Assembly: GCA_034620365.1 (NCBI GenBank) | Contig: JAQGEQ010000145.1 | Span: forward strand, 62,001 to 126,000 | Source of the DNA: Pegea sp. RAD2-039 | Lineage: Eukaryota; Chordata; Thaliacea; Salpida; Salpidae | DNA length: 64,000 nucleotides | Reading direction: 5' to 3' | In this document: positions 25,933-39,300 of the stretch, in pieces | How the letters are laid out: each line of letters starts with the position of its first letter | Numbering within the stretch: the first letter of the stretch is position 1 | The notes under the pieces: model-generated | Seen by the model: the letters and a program-made list of their open reading frames with translations, nothing else | Database searches by the model: none | What the model was told of the DNA's origin: nothing | Position numbers and translations under genes: made by a program

Positions 25933-28900
25933 TCAAAGATTATTAAGAAGAGTAACTCCAGGAAAACGACCAGAATTGGTACATTTTCGGGACCTACACA
26001 TTCTTTTCCCGATGATATTCATTATTGACTCTTCCCAGAGAGCATCTTTCTGCCAATGATGGAACACAGCAAATGATCCTTGCCCAGAAATTTGATCTAA
26101 AGTATCTTCTATACTTGTTCCAAATCCAAACGACATCACCTACAAAGATGTAGAAGTTAGAAGAGTGATGAGGAAGTTATGAATGTACCTCAGCAACTCT
26201 TCCAAGTCTCTCAGCTGCTGAAGATACATCCGGGAACCGATCTCTGGGTATCTCATTATTAGTGAAGACTACAACAGATTTTGGTTGATGATTTCTTCTT
26301 GGAGCTTCTTCAAAAAACTTTGGACTTTCATCCAAGACTTTCAGGAGTTTATCTTGATCTGAGATGAGAAGTGTTAGAAGTTATCAATTGGAAGTTTGAT
26401 AAGACCTTGAAGTGGTTGAAATTTGATGCTGTTGATTTGGAAGATGATCTGATCTCTGTTAGATGAGAATTCAATGAAGACCCTTTTTTCTTCACTCCAT
26501 GTAACTAATCCAATTCTCAGATTATCTTCTCCGAGAATAACTTGACTAGAAATAGAAATCATGAAGTCGTCTCTTTTGTACTTCATCACTTACTTGATGA
26601 AATTAATAATAATCTTGACGAAGAGGTTCCAATCAGGTGTAGATGATGGAGGATCAATTATAATCAACATATCTCCGGGAATTACAGGAGGACATATTGC
26701 TGTAAAAGATGAAGATTAATTTGCAAAGTGATGATCAATGATAACTTACGTTGACAACAAGCTGGATACGAATCAAATTTTCCTGTTGCTAAGCAAACAT
26801 TTGAATCAAAATCTTTTGGTACCAGTTCATAGTTGTTGTTGCACTGAAAATGACATTTTGATTGAGGGGAATTACCATTTGTGCATCTTATAACTCCATT
26901 TGGAATTGTTTGAGTTGGACAGTTTTTGTCTGGTGAAAGTAGAACATTTAAATATTCGTCATTTACAAATGACAACTTCACTTTCAATCTTTCGACATTC
27001 AGCATTCGTATAACTCCAAGTTGGTTTCTTACGTGTCCCTGATTCACATGTAATTGTTCCTTCACCTACTAAATCATAACCACTATCACAAGCAATCAAA
27101 CAAATAGTTCCAACTCGATGTGGTTCACATTCACAAAGAACTTTTCCATTCTGTGGAGCGTTCACTTCAACTGTACATGTGTCTTCATCTGAAGATGATA
27201 TAATTAAGACATATAATGACTTATATTTGAGACAAACCTCTAAACTTGTGTTTACAAGATGGGATTTTTGTATTCCACATAATTCCTGCTTCATTCTTAA
27301 CGCATCTCACTACTGAATCACCAATTAAATCGAAGGAACTGAGACAATTAAATTCGCAAACTTCATTTAAACCGATCCCAACACAACGAACTTTTCCATT
27401 TCCAATTTCACTTAATCTTGGTGAACAAGTTTCTATCAAATTATTTGTCAGTTATTTTTATATTTTTTTACAAACATCAAACCTTGTTCTAAGATACATT
27501 GAGGATGTTGTCCGTTCCAATATAACTGCCCATAATTGTCTCTGATGCACTCAAGCAGACTTGCTCCAATCAACAGATAGTCATCATTACATTTATACTC
27601 ACAAATTTGTCCTCTACCTTCACCTTTACATGAAAAATTTCCATTTTCAATTTCAATTTCGTGGCATTTAACTCCTGAAATAAAATAACATCTCAATTTT
27701 TAACAAAATTGTTTAACGTAAATAGAACTTGTTTGTTTTAAACCGCAAATATTAGAATTTGATTTTAGTGAAACACGTTTTCTAGTAGAAACTGTATCAC
27801 GAGTTAACCTGGTTTGAGAGGGGAACATATTGGAATGTCTGCGTTCCATTTAATATCTCCATCAATAGAACGGTTACAAGTAGCAACAGTGACGCCCATT
27901 AAATAATAATTTTCTTCGCAATGGAAAGTACAAACTTCACTATCTTCAGTTCCAACACATTTAATACTTCCATGTCGAAAAGCTGCTGGTAACTTGAGAC
28001 AAGATTCAATCTTTTCAACTGTAAATCAACGCCTTAAATTATGATCAACAAACGCTGTTGTCATCTCACTTTCTTCCCCGATCAAGATACTTATACAGCG
28101 AGGGGCTTTATCACTCCATTCGAAGCCGGACTCGTATAAAGAGTCACATGTGATTTCACTTGCACCATGTAACGAGAAGTTCTCGTCACAGTCGAATGAA
28201 CACGTTTCGCGCCCTTTAGTGTCAGCTTGACATTTAACTTTTCCATTCTCAATATGTGAATAAATCGGGAAGCAATTACGCGGATCTACAAAGTCGTGAT
28301 GAATGTTGAGTTGCCATGACTACCATCACTCACATTTGTCCTTGACGATGCAATTCGGTACTTGCCCACTCCATGACAACATCCCACCCTGATCTCGGAC
28401 GCAAGTGATGTAATTTGAATCAGAATCAATTTCAAAATCTTCATCACAAGCCACAAAGCAAAGATCTTCTGCATCGCGACCTGTACAGATGACGCGACCG
28501 TTTTCTATCACTTCTGGAAGGTCTGAGCAGATCCGATAGACTTCATCTGCATATTACGATTCAATTGAAATCAACACAAGTTGCAAATTCGAACTCGACC
28601 ATTTTTGTTATCAGCAGAACAGGTGGGGGGCGCTGAACTCCATGCCAATCGTCCACTACTATCACGTGAACATATGACGTCATTGGGGCCAAGTAAAGTG
28701 CCCCCATTTTGACAAGTGAAAGAACAGGTCTCGCCGAAGCCGCTGCCTTGGCAACGTGTACCAATGACTTCACTGAAAGTAGCTGGTCGTGGCTCACATA
28801 AGTCTGTAAAAATGTCACGTGACTGTGTGTGGATGACGTCATAAGCGCGAGATACTTGTGATAAGAGCTCGACATTCGGGAACATTGCTACTGGTTCTGA

Positions 28901-30240
28901 AACGACCATCAATTAGTGAACACGTGATAGACGAGGCACCGACGATGACGTAATCGTTGTCGCATTCGAAGCGACAAATCTCTGTTAATCCATTACCACT
29001 GCAAATCACGTGACCGTGTGGAAAGCTTGGAGGTTTCTCGACGCAACGATCTTTGAAAAAAACGATAAAAAAAGGAGAAAGAAAAAGATGAAGAACTGAC
29101 CAGGGACGTAAACGCACGTCGGGAAGTTATTCTTCCAATTTTCTTTGCATTTCATTTTGCTTTCACCAATTAAAATTGAATGTTCGCGACACACGAAGTT
29201 GCAGGTAGTGACGTCATCAACTACTTCACATCGAATCGATCCATTAACAAAGTCACGTGGTACCGTTTCCAAGCACTGGTTGCTAGGAGATTCAGTTATA
29301 ACTGGTGAAGATTCAGAAACAAAATCATGGTAGTTATCTGCATAGCAACGATCGTTAGCAACCATTTCAACAACAGCTGTTTGATGTAGTTACTTAAATC
29401 AAAGAGTTCGCAGGTGGGTTTCTTCGAGCTCCAGCCAGTGACGTCACAAACACTACTGATGTCACCAACGATCAAATATCCTGTGTTGCAGCTGAATCTG
29501 TTAGAAATCGTGTCAACAGCTGGTTACTAGGCTTTTTGTTGCCTAGTTACCTGCATACACTCCCTAAGTTGCTTTCATCACTACACACAATCTGTCCGTT
29601 TAGAAGTGATGACGTCATGGCGGGATCACAAGAACCTATCAGCAACAAGTAATTTATGTTTAATGATGAATGTGATTAAGTCAAAAAATCTTTCAAGAAG
29701 TTTCAAAACTTTTTTAATTTCATTTTTAATTTTGAAGATATTTTCATCAAAAACCTGAATTGCTTCCAGAGCCTGAGACCTCTTCGCAGATATTTCGGCT
29801 GTTACACAAGTTTCCATGACAACAACAGGTACAATTATCGCTAGAACATTTCTGGAAGACATTTTCAACTACCTGTTAGATAATTAATTTACTGGAATAG
29901 ATTGTAATACTGACGTCATCAGAACATGACCCCTTGAACGCCATACATCCCTTTGAAATCACCTTTGAACCCGTGACATCATAATATACAGAAGTTGAAC
30001 AAATCTAAAAAATATTTGAAAGTAATTGAAAAATGAAAGATTTAAATCCAAACCTGACTTTGATCTTTACACGTGATCTCTTGTTGATCATTTGAACAAG
30101 AGTCTCCATGGCAACTGTAACATTTTAACGAAACTACAAAAAAAGAAGCTTTTAGTGAATTGCTTTGAAAAAGAAGCAAGTTCACCTGAAGTAGAGACTG
30201 CAAAAATCAACAAATAAAAAACTAAATAGAATATTTTCAT
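25933..30240 (-). CDS. Secreted Ly6 - 11 sushi (CCP) - vWA multidomain protein
   Basis: The start ATG at 30240 opens a signal peptide (MKIFYLVFYLLIFAVSTS). Exons down to about 29755 encode a Ly6/uPAR three-finger domain: LKCYSC at the start and CTCCCHGNLCN at the end (CC....CN signature). Eleven sushi/CCP modules follow between 29635 and 26750, mostly one per exon with phase-1 borders. Each has six rather than four cysteines, the arrangement known from selectin sushi repeats. The last exons (26700-25933) form a vWA domain (DMLIIID, then LRIGLVTWS, SVVVFTNNE, VMSFGFG) followed by a short Cys-containing tail and a stop. Total length is roughly 1000 residues. There is no transmembrane segment, so secretion is likely. 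The vWA metal site is degenerate (DPPSS instead of DxSxS). I know no named orthologue. Complement factor B/C2 also joins CCPs to vWA but carries a protease, absent here. Confidence 0.8.
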
Positions 30241-33200
30241 TTTGCTTTCTAATACTGCTATGTGATAGTTCCTAAAGTTCTCAGTTTTACATAACCTCCG
30301 GTTATATAGTCATTGGTGTTATGACGTCATTGCTTCTCGTTTCAAACGTTGATGTTAAACGTGATTTTGAAGAAGAAAAAAGTTTAAATTAAATATAAAT
30401 TAAGCCATCATATTGTATTTATTAATTTACAAATACTGAAAAAAACTTTTCAAGTAGATATCTTATTCATTTTGTGCAAATAGAATAAACTAAAAAAGTG
30501 AAACCTTTCAATTATTTGATTATTATCAGATATATTTTTATAAATATCTTTTTAAAATGATTAAATTTATCAGTTTTTATTTCTCACAAGTTTTTGTTTC
30601 TCCCAAATTTCGTAGTTTAAACTTTTCTGAGAAAATTAATCAGATTAAATCAATTCATGCAAATAAGAATTTGAAACATATCATGTTGTGACAAATTTCA
30701 CTCAAATTACCATTTATTAAAACTAACCGGAAGCTTAAACTTTCATAATCGTGAAAATTTATCAGCAAAATGTTTAGAAAAACTCTAAAAATTCAGCCAA
30801 CGACAAAATAATATGAATAAAATGTAAATTTATTGATAAAAGGCCAGAAAAACGTCAGCGGTGAAATCGGGAGTCAGTTAGAAATCACTTAAATGACGTC
30901 ATCAAGTCTTAAAATCTATTTTCCACAAGACTTTTTTGACGAGGATAAATTTTATTACAACTTCTTCAAATTTTATTTCATTTTTAAATTTAATAATTTA
31001 TATCGTGTTCAAGATTTATTTAAGTGACTTTACATAAGGAGCTAAATATGTAATATGTTCCCTAGAAAATTACCAACATAGCAAATAATTGAGATTATTT
31101 TTTGGCTGATAGATTACCATGTAATTTTGTATATTAGCTTTTATAATAAAAAGCAGACAACAAAAATAAATTTCAACGCATTACATAATATTAAATTCTG
31201 TTAAATTCAATACGTAATATTCAACTAATTAAATTTATCTTTTTTAATTAAAAAAATTATCACATGGTGCTTTATATAATGATTTATATAATATTTAATA
31301 CTATTTCTGTCTAAGTTTATGGACAGAAAACATTTCTAATATATAAAACATTTTAATCTTTTTAAAGTTCAAACATTGTTTTTTCAACTATAGCTACTGC
31401 AATGTTAAATAATATATTTAAAGAATTTTATCATAATTCACAAAATCAGTCTCAGCAGTTTTTAAAATCGCTTAAATACCTAGCTAGAGTGAAATATTTT
31501 TATATTATCTGCATATTATAGATAAGTGCTTTGTGGTATATTACTGAACGCCTGAACTATTAAGTAAAGTAAACCTAAAGACTTTTTGGCCGACAGCTTT
31601 GTATTAATACAGCTTCAGTCAGTTTTTTTGAAAGCTACCTAAACAAACGATATTACAAATTCTAAAAATGGTAATTTTTCCAAAAAATACTTTATAAATG
31701 AATATAAATTTAATAAATATTGATGTAATATATTGTCTTTTATAAGAATTTTTTAGCTGAAAATCTTATATAGGGTTATGTTAGTAGCAATAAATTGGAA
31801 AGAAACCTTTTAACTTCGATTTTTATTGTTCAAATGTTTTGCTAAAGATATCAAAAGCTGTAAACAATATTTCAAAAATCAATCGTTTGTTTGAAAATCA
31901 AATTTTTTGGCAATTGCAAAGTAATTTTTCTCAAACAGATAACTATTTTGTGAACGTCTTAGAGGAAGGTTATTCAAACATTATCAAAGTGAAAGAATTT
32001 CTCTAAATTCTAAATAAAGATAAATAAAGATAAATATTAAAAAATTTAATTTCAAAATGTTTAATGAAATTTTGTTGTAATTATTTTCAGGAAGTACTTT
32101 TGGCAAAATGTTGCTTTTTTCAGTTATTTTTTCAGATTTTCTTTGCAATTTATTCGGCTTTAATCTATTTAGTATAAATCAGTGGCGTTTGAGGCGAACG
32201 AATTGGAAAGGATTTAATTATCTTCGTGTTTACAACTAAACATCGTGTTCAAATAGTTGCATAAAAAAATTAATTAAAAAACCTACAAAACTTAATGAAG
32301 ACTATTTAATGGTTTTTCTATAATAAGGTATTAAATTAAACAAACCCAACAAGTTAATTAATGAAATAGTTTTAGGCTATCTTAACATTTAAAAATTGTT
32401 TTATGAATTTGTTATGTTAGAAACAGTTTGTAAATTAACGGAGTATTTGTTCAAATATTTAATTTTTGGGTTTTATATCAAAAGATTAAAAATTAGGTAA
32501 TTAACTTTTACTACATAATGAAGCAATTATATAGTTTCAAATGCATTTGGTTAATTGGCATGATTCAATTAAAATATAAAAATTGTTGATAAGAAAAATT
32601 TATCATTTTTTCGAAGGACTTTCATTTTTTTAATAAACTTAATTTGAAAAAGTTAAATTTTGGTTGGTTATGTTCTGAAATAAAAAAAATACAATTTGAT
32701 TAAATAAAGTTTACAAAACTAGAATAGAAACAATAAAAATATAAACATTTTTAGAACTAAACCTCAAAATATGTTTTACCTCTGGAATAAATCGGAATAA
32801 GATTTCTCAGAATTCCGACTTTGATATTAGCAAGTGTATTGGTACTTGTGAAAATTGAGTTTTAATACAAATACTTTATTTTGAATTATATAAATGCTTG
32901 CTATTACTTTGTAAGTTATTTCCAAGGGTTTAGATTTCGTAATAATGAAAAGTTCAGTTTAGTTTTGTGTTATATAACTATATAAGTATGTAGCCAAACC
33001 TAAAATATTCATAACTGCTGTTCTAAAGTAAAACATTTTTAGGTTTTCATCATAACTTTCAGACTTAGTAGTTTTTAATTATAGAATAAAATATAAAAAT
33101 AAATTGAAGACATACTTTCGTGTAATGATCAAATTAATTATTTTGAATAAATAGAAGTTATATCATTAGAAACTTTAGTCAAATTAAAGTATGCTAAAAT

Positions 33201-33894
33201 TATTAATCTAAAAATATTTTTAAAAACGGATAACGTAATATCATATTAATTTAGATAATTCATGAGCTAAATTTTGATAAAGTTCTACAAGAACAAAATT
33301 AAAAATTTAATTTTTAATTTTATGATCCACAGTTTTTGGGTTCACAGTTCTGATAAAAGAATAATTGTTTTTAAACAAGTTCTTTTTAAACTTTTTTTAG
33401 TTGCTTATCATCTAATATAACTAAATAATAATAGATATATTGCTTGTTTAAAAACCTTTAAATGTTTTAAATATTGTTTTTTAGTATTTTCATGCAAAAA
33501 ACACGAAAAAATGTTTACTAATTAAAATAAAAAATTTTGTAACATTGTCAGTTATCTAACATTAACTAAAGAAAATATTTTTGCTTGTTCTTCTGATAAC
33601 GACAACACATGGCTACAACTTTGTAAACTTCAAAATGATTTTAATTACATTTCTACATTTAATTATTAACTTTTGAAATCACAACTGTAAATTTAAAAAA
33701 CTCTTGATAAGTGTTTGTTAACAAGTTTGCTTCAATTAGTAATTTTGTTGAAATATTCAAATTACAATCGTGTAACTGGATCTTCATCAAAAGATTTGTT
33801 GATATTTCCTTTTTTAACTTCACATCCGCTACAATAAAACTCAACATTAATTATTTTCAACAACTTGATTGTTTCAAATACAACTAAATGAAAT
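30241..33894. other. Intergenic region, no supported gene
   Basis: About 3.6 kb of mostly AT-rich DNA. The first 700 bp upstream of the sushi gene contain two TGACGTCA palindromes (near 30322 and 30895) and are probably its promoter region. A sequence at 31655-31680 resembles the ISY1 start context (CAAATTCTAAAAATGGT), but no following exon could be found. Confidence 0.45.
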
Positions 33895-36236
33895 TTAAAC
33901 TTTTGTTAGAGTTGTAAGATTTCTAACGAAGAGCAACCTATAATCTTTGTTGTTAATCCCAGCAAAAAAATTCTCTGCCTCTTCTATTGTTTGTGTCAGC
34001 TTGCATCCTTTTGTTTCCGGGAAGAAGCAGCAAGTAAAAGATGCTAAAAGTGAAAGAACTCCAAAAATGGTGAATGGAAGCCAACTGATGGAACTTTGAA
34101 GGAATATGATATAAGGAGAAGCTATACTACCACATCTCGAAGCCATGGAAGATATACCAAGAGCATTACCTCTAAAAGAACTTATTTGAGATGATATTTC
34201 AGATTTGTAGTATACTGGCACCTGACAACGCTTGGAAAAAGTTCAGCACAGTAATTGTAAACGATCGCAAAACAAGCTGAAACTACCATTTTACCTAAGA
34301 AAGCAAAAACAGTAGAACATGTTTCCAACTCTGAAATACAAATTAGTAGTGTTTCCAATATTAAACTAAAAATAAACTTTAATCTAATTATTTTTTAGGT
34401 GGCATCAACCAGTTTATTTTGTTACTTGATCTCCTTGCAATTAATTAAAGCTAAAAATAGCTAAACATGAAATGGATATATTCCAAAAAAAAAACTAGCT
34501 ACTCACGCCACTATATATGACGTCATCAAACAACTTTACATGTCACTTACGTTGATTACCATTTGCATATTCCTTGATGACGGTGCTGATAAGACAAGAA
34601 AGTCCTTGAACAAGAAAAGCAGAGGACAAAATAGTTCTTCGCCCTACTCTGTCATAAATGCTATCACATAAAAATTCTGGAAGTAGCAACATTTGAAAAG
34701 AAGAAAAACCTTTTCATTAAAAATTGAAGAATGAAATAAGCTGAGATCTCTAAGATGCCGTTCAAAGCATTATTCAGAAAGATATCTTCAGAAATATTTC
34801 CTGCGTTTAATGCAAGTCCGTAGTAAACTGTAGATATGGCAAACCTGCAAAAAACCATTTTGTGTTTCTAATCATATATTGATCGAAACCAACCAACAAA
34901 ACATCATATTTATGATGATTAGTCGCATCTTAGGTGTTTGAAATAAATCCTTTGTGGAATAAGATTTATTTTCTTCTAATTGATTTTCCTAAAAATTCAA
35001 CACAAATATTCAGAGGACATCTAGTGGTGAAATGTTAACTTCTATTTCTGCATCTTTCCAATCTTCCTTTGTTAATATCTTCCTGTTTTCTTCCGCAAAT
35101 TTTTCTGTCAACTTTTTCCCTTCTTTCTCTCTTCCATTTGAGAAGAGCCATTCCGGTGATTCAGGAATCTTGTAAAAAGCATCTTTAAAGATCGATTCTA
35201 ATATTTGATCTTCTTACCAGGAAATGGATGAAGATTGAAAGGATCGGAGTGAGCGAGATGATCAAGTAGAAACCTCTCCATGATCTTAGGAAGTAGGAGC
35301 AAAGAGAGTTGAGTGTGTAACCAAGCGCGAACGCGGAATGTGTGTGGATACCGGTCACCACTCGTTGTTCACCAGTGATCTCAACAACTACCAAACCAAT
35401 TAGCAACGCGATATAGTCGATGGTTGTCATGGTTACCGTAAACAAACATGATAAGAAATCCGCCGTGCGAAAACGCTGCAGTGGTAAAACGAAAAGCGAC
35501 GAAGAATGGAAACCATGGCGACAATGACGTCATCACTCCCGATACTAGTCCGCCCACGGCACATATCAACATTGTGTGACGTCGCCCGATGCTGATGACG
35601 TCATAAGTGGTTGAATAGTAAGTTACTAGGCAACAAACCGATCAGCGACAAATCCAGAAATGATTGCTCCAGCCCACATCCCAGCAAAGAAGATGGAAGT
35701 CGCGATGACGCTGAGGATACTTCGATCACAAACCAGATCCCACTAAAGAGCTACTAAATGACGTCATTAAATAAATTGATCGCAAGAGAACGCTTACTTG
35801 TTTGATGGTAGTAGAAATGAACTGATTCGTGACGAAATAATGACCATGATCACATTTGATGACGTCAGCACTTTTATTGACGCAATCAGTGGTCGGTGGT
35901 TGGCATGTGGACAGGTTAAATCCATATCTATGACATCTGTCAAAACCTTCGGGTGTTGTCGGTGACGTCATTTCTAAAATATCATCTTCACTTAGTTCCG
36001 GGTAAAGTGATTGGTTATCAAGTGGAGGCACGTGACATCTGAATTGTGCGTCACGTATTTTATAATGTGGGTATTTCCCGAATGTGAAACCTGTATGGTA
36101 TGTAAGCGTCATAAAAAACTGAAGCGATGCTGTGCATTCCGGAAGGGATTGCAATCCATAAGACGAGAATAAGGATACGGATTTGGTAGCGACCCAAACA
36201 TCCAATCTTGTTGAGGATTACTTCGAAGCTTATCAT
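33895..36236 (-). CDS. SLC22-family organic ion transporter (MFS)
   Basis: The start at 36236 gives MISFEVILNKIGCLGRYQIR, the typical SLC22 N-terminus. A large extracellular loop follows, with YRCHVPP and FDRCHRYGFN. Next is WDLVCDRSILSVIATSIFFA with the family-diagnostic WDLVC, then AGAIISGFVADR-IGRRHTML, the MFS loop 2-3 signature. Later segments are VVEITGEQRVV, SYFLRSWRGFYL, IPESPEWLFSNGR (the ESPRWL motif), VYYGLALNAGNISEDIF, DRVGRRTILSSA, YNYCAELFPSVVRGNALGIS and FFPETKG-TIEEAENF. About 12 membrane spans and roughly 500 residues are expected, so it is full length. The substrate (organic cation, anion or carnitine) cannot be told. Introns are about 40-60 nt and several contain TGACGTCA. 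It is divergent from the gene at 36383. Confidence 0.85.
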
Positions 36237-36382
36237 CGTACAAATCTAGAAACACATTTTTGTGAATGGCAGCCAATTTAAATGACGTCATAAATGATTT
36301 GGTGACGTCACAAAACAATTACTTTTGGAGTGATAATAAAATTGATTTTAACCTGAAATTTTTCACTGGATTTGTTATAAAA
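36237..36382. promoter_or_regulatory. Shared divergent promoter region with two CRE-type palindromes
   Basis: Only 146 bp separate the start codons of the minus-strand SLC22 gene and the plus-strand vWA-CUB gene. The spacer holds two perfect TGACGTCA palindromes (36283-36290 and 36303-36310) and a CCAAT (near 36273). TGACGTCA is the CREB/ATF site. Because the same 8-mer is frequent in nearby introns, a regulatory role is plausible but unproven. Confidence 0.5.
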
Positions 36383-39300
36383 ATGAAATTAATTTCGCTT
36401 TTGCTGCTTTTGTGGCTTTCTGCAGCTGAATCGCGCGTTTTCGAGTCTTCGAATCGATTTGAAACTTTTCAAGGTTTGATCAAAAGTTTTAGAATTCAAA
36501 ATCTTTAAAGACGATTTAATAAAATTGAAAAGTTTAAAAATCTCTAAAATATTTTTTTATTAAAATTTCAGAATTGATGGATCCTTTTGATGCGCCTCAA
36601 CTCAATATGGATGACGTCACTGACTCGCGTGACGTCATCTTCATAATTCAAGTTTCGGGAATTACAGTAATGATCATGTGACTTCAGTTAACATGTCTAA
36701 CGTCACTACTATAGGAACGAGATATCTCATTTATCCGTCAACTGATTGAAATTACAGTTAATCAGATGGAAGGGATTGGTCAGAGTCGCGTTTCAGTGAT
36801 CTTCTTCAATAAGATCAGTATAGAGCTCATTAGTTTTTCAACTTGCTGTTCAAGAGGGCGTTCTCATCTTCTTCAAATAATCCAAAATGAAATCACATTG
36901 AAAAAAATCTACACTGCGACAGCAAGCACTTCTAAAGGGGATCAATCTCATATAAACCCAGACTCAATTGATGTTGAAGAAGCTTTTCTTTACGCGAAAC
37001 GTCTCTTGATAAATGACGTCATCACCTAAAGTTTTCTAACTGCTTTTATTTTAGTGAAATATCTGTCTGATGAAGTTCCTTTGAAGAAACCGACTTTGAT
37101 CTTGTATATTGGAAACTTAAACTCGCCTTACACTGACTTATTACTCTATCATCGAGCATACGATGAAATAAAATCATGCAAGCAAGCTGGTGCGTGGTTG
37201 ATGAGTGTGCTTGTTGATGAACAGGAAAAGAGGTTTGAAACTACAAGCCAAATATTGACATCAAATACTGTTTATCTTTTATTGTAAAATGATAAAACCA
37301 ACCAATAAGTTACACTCAAATTTGAATAATTTATCAAATTCTTTTGTAGATTATCAAAACGTCAATTATCAAATAGCCGAGAAATCCAACAGAAAAAAAA
37401 GTTGCATTCTGAGTCGGTTTCGAGTAAAAAAAGCAAAAATAGCAAATAATCAAAATGAATTTTTCTATTTAGCAAATATTTGAATAAAATTAAAAGTGGC
37501 GAAAGTACAAATAAGGAAGTATTAGCAACAAATGATTATGATAACGATGACTTAGCAGAATTAGTTCTACATTTACAATCAAATAATTCAATCATTGCAA
37601 GAAAACTTGAAAAAAATTTAGCAGAAATTTATGTAAAAGTTAGTTTGAAAATAATTTAAGCAGAAATTTGACATTTTAACTGAATATCAGAAAATAGCAA
37701 GTACAAGTGAAGATGGATTAGTGATATCTGATTATTCATTTTTAATAAAACCTATAGTAACTGATTTAATTGCTTTTAGGATAAAAAACCCGACAACGTG
37801 GTTCGGAGGTAACTTACTAATTGTTCATTGAAATAATTATCAAGGAATATTTAGAGTTTTTAAAAGATTTTATTTTATCAGTTAGAATGTCTGAACAGAA
37901 AGAATAATATAAATTATTTCATCTGTAAAAAATTTTCATTTTAGAGGCAGAGATAACAAGTAGTTGTAAAAATACTAAAAATGGAAACACAAAAATTTTG
38001 TGGTCACCGAATTATTTCGTTTCTTCTAAATATCCATCATCAGTTCATTGTGTGTGGAAATTAAGAGCTCGAAAAGGATGGAGAATTTATATCAAGTAGT
38101 TTATACTCAGTTGTATTTTCAAGGAAAGCTTGTTTTGTGATAAAGATAAATTGCTTAAATCGTTTAGTATTTTGTGTTTAATGCCAAACCTTTTCATGTT
38201 TCTTACATTTACCTTTCTTCAAACAAAATAGTTTTTAATTGCATTTTAAAAAAATTTATTTCAATTTTCAAAACAGATTTGAAAAGTTTAAAACTGAAGA
38301 AACTTTTGATAAAGTTGACATCTTTGATGACCATATTTTTGATCCTAGTAACAAGTTGGCTTCTTTTAGGTGACAATTTAACTTTCAAATTCATCAAACT
38401 TTTTATTACTTTTTTCAGTGGTGATCTTAACTCCCCAAATCTTCTTCCAGTCGTAACTAGCACTAATGAACGAATATCTATCAGGTTTACAAGTGATAGT
38501 AGTCACAACAAGATGGGGTTTGTCGCTAGGTGGCAGGCAAAACCTCAATCGCTTTTCTTAAAAGGTTATTTACAAAATGATTTAATTTTTGGGTTACAAA
38601 GTCATCATAACAGTAGTTATAAAAAAGTTAGATTTATTGTTTGATATCTTCCATCTTTTTTAATAAAAGCTTCATTTTCAAACTAAATCTTTTCAGGATT
38701 TGATGTCGTTTATCTGGTAGATACTTCTAGTAGTATCTCTATAGAATCGATCATTAAAATAAGAGGATGGATAAGTGTTGCCACTAAATTATTTGACTTT
38801 GATGAAAAGAAACTGAAAGAAGTTGAAACAAAAAGGTTAGCTGCTACAAATCACTTCAACTATCCTCATCATTCAATTTCAAAAGTAATAAATATAAAGA
38901 TGAAGAAATTCAAATAAGAAGTTCACAACCAAGCCGTTTTGGATTGATAAAATTTGGCACAAATCCACAAATTATATCTTCAATTAAAGATCAAGTCACT
39001 AGAACTCAATTCATTTCTCAGATTAAACAAATAGAAGTTTCTCAGTCTGGAAGTTCAATCGGGAAAGCGCTCGACTTTTCGCGTATCATGCAGTTTAAGT
39101 TAGTCTTCTCTATTATTTCTTCAAATCTTTAAAATCTTCTGATTCAGTTTGCTGAGTAAAGATCTCCGTTCTTCGAGTCCTAGCAGAAAAATCATCTTCA
39201 TCCTATCAGATGCATCCTCTCTTGATGATTTGAAGCGTCCTTCACGACGTCTCTGTGACAACCAAATACTCCCAATCCTCATCGGAGTCGATTCAGTCGA

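Noticed and set aside
31640-31690. Possible start exon resembling ISY1 (CAAATTCTAAAAATGGTAATT)
   Set aside because: The motif is short and AT-rich, and no downstream exon with coding sense could be found.
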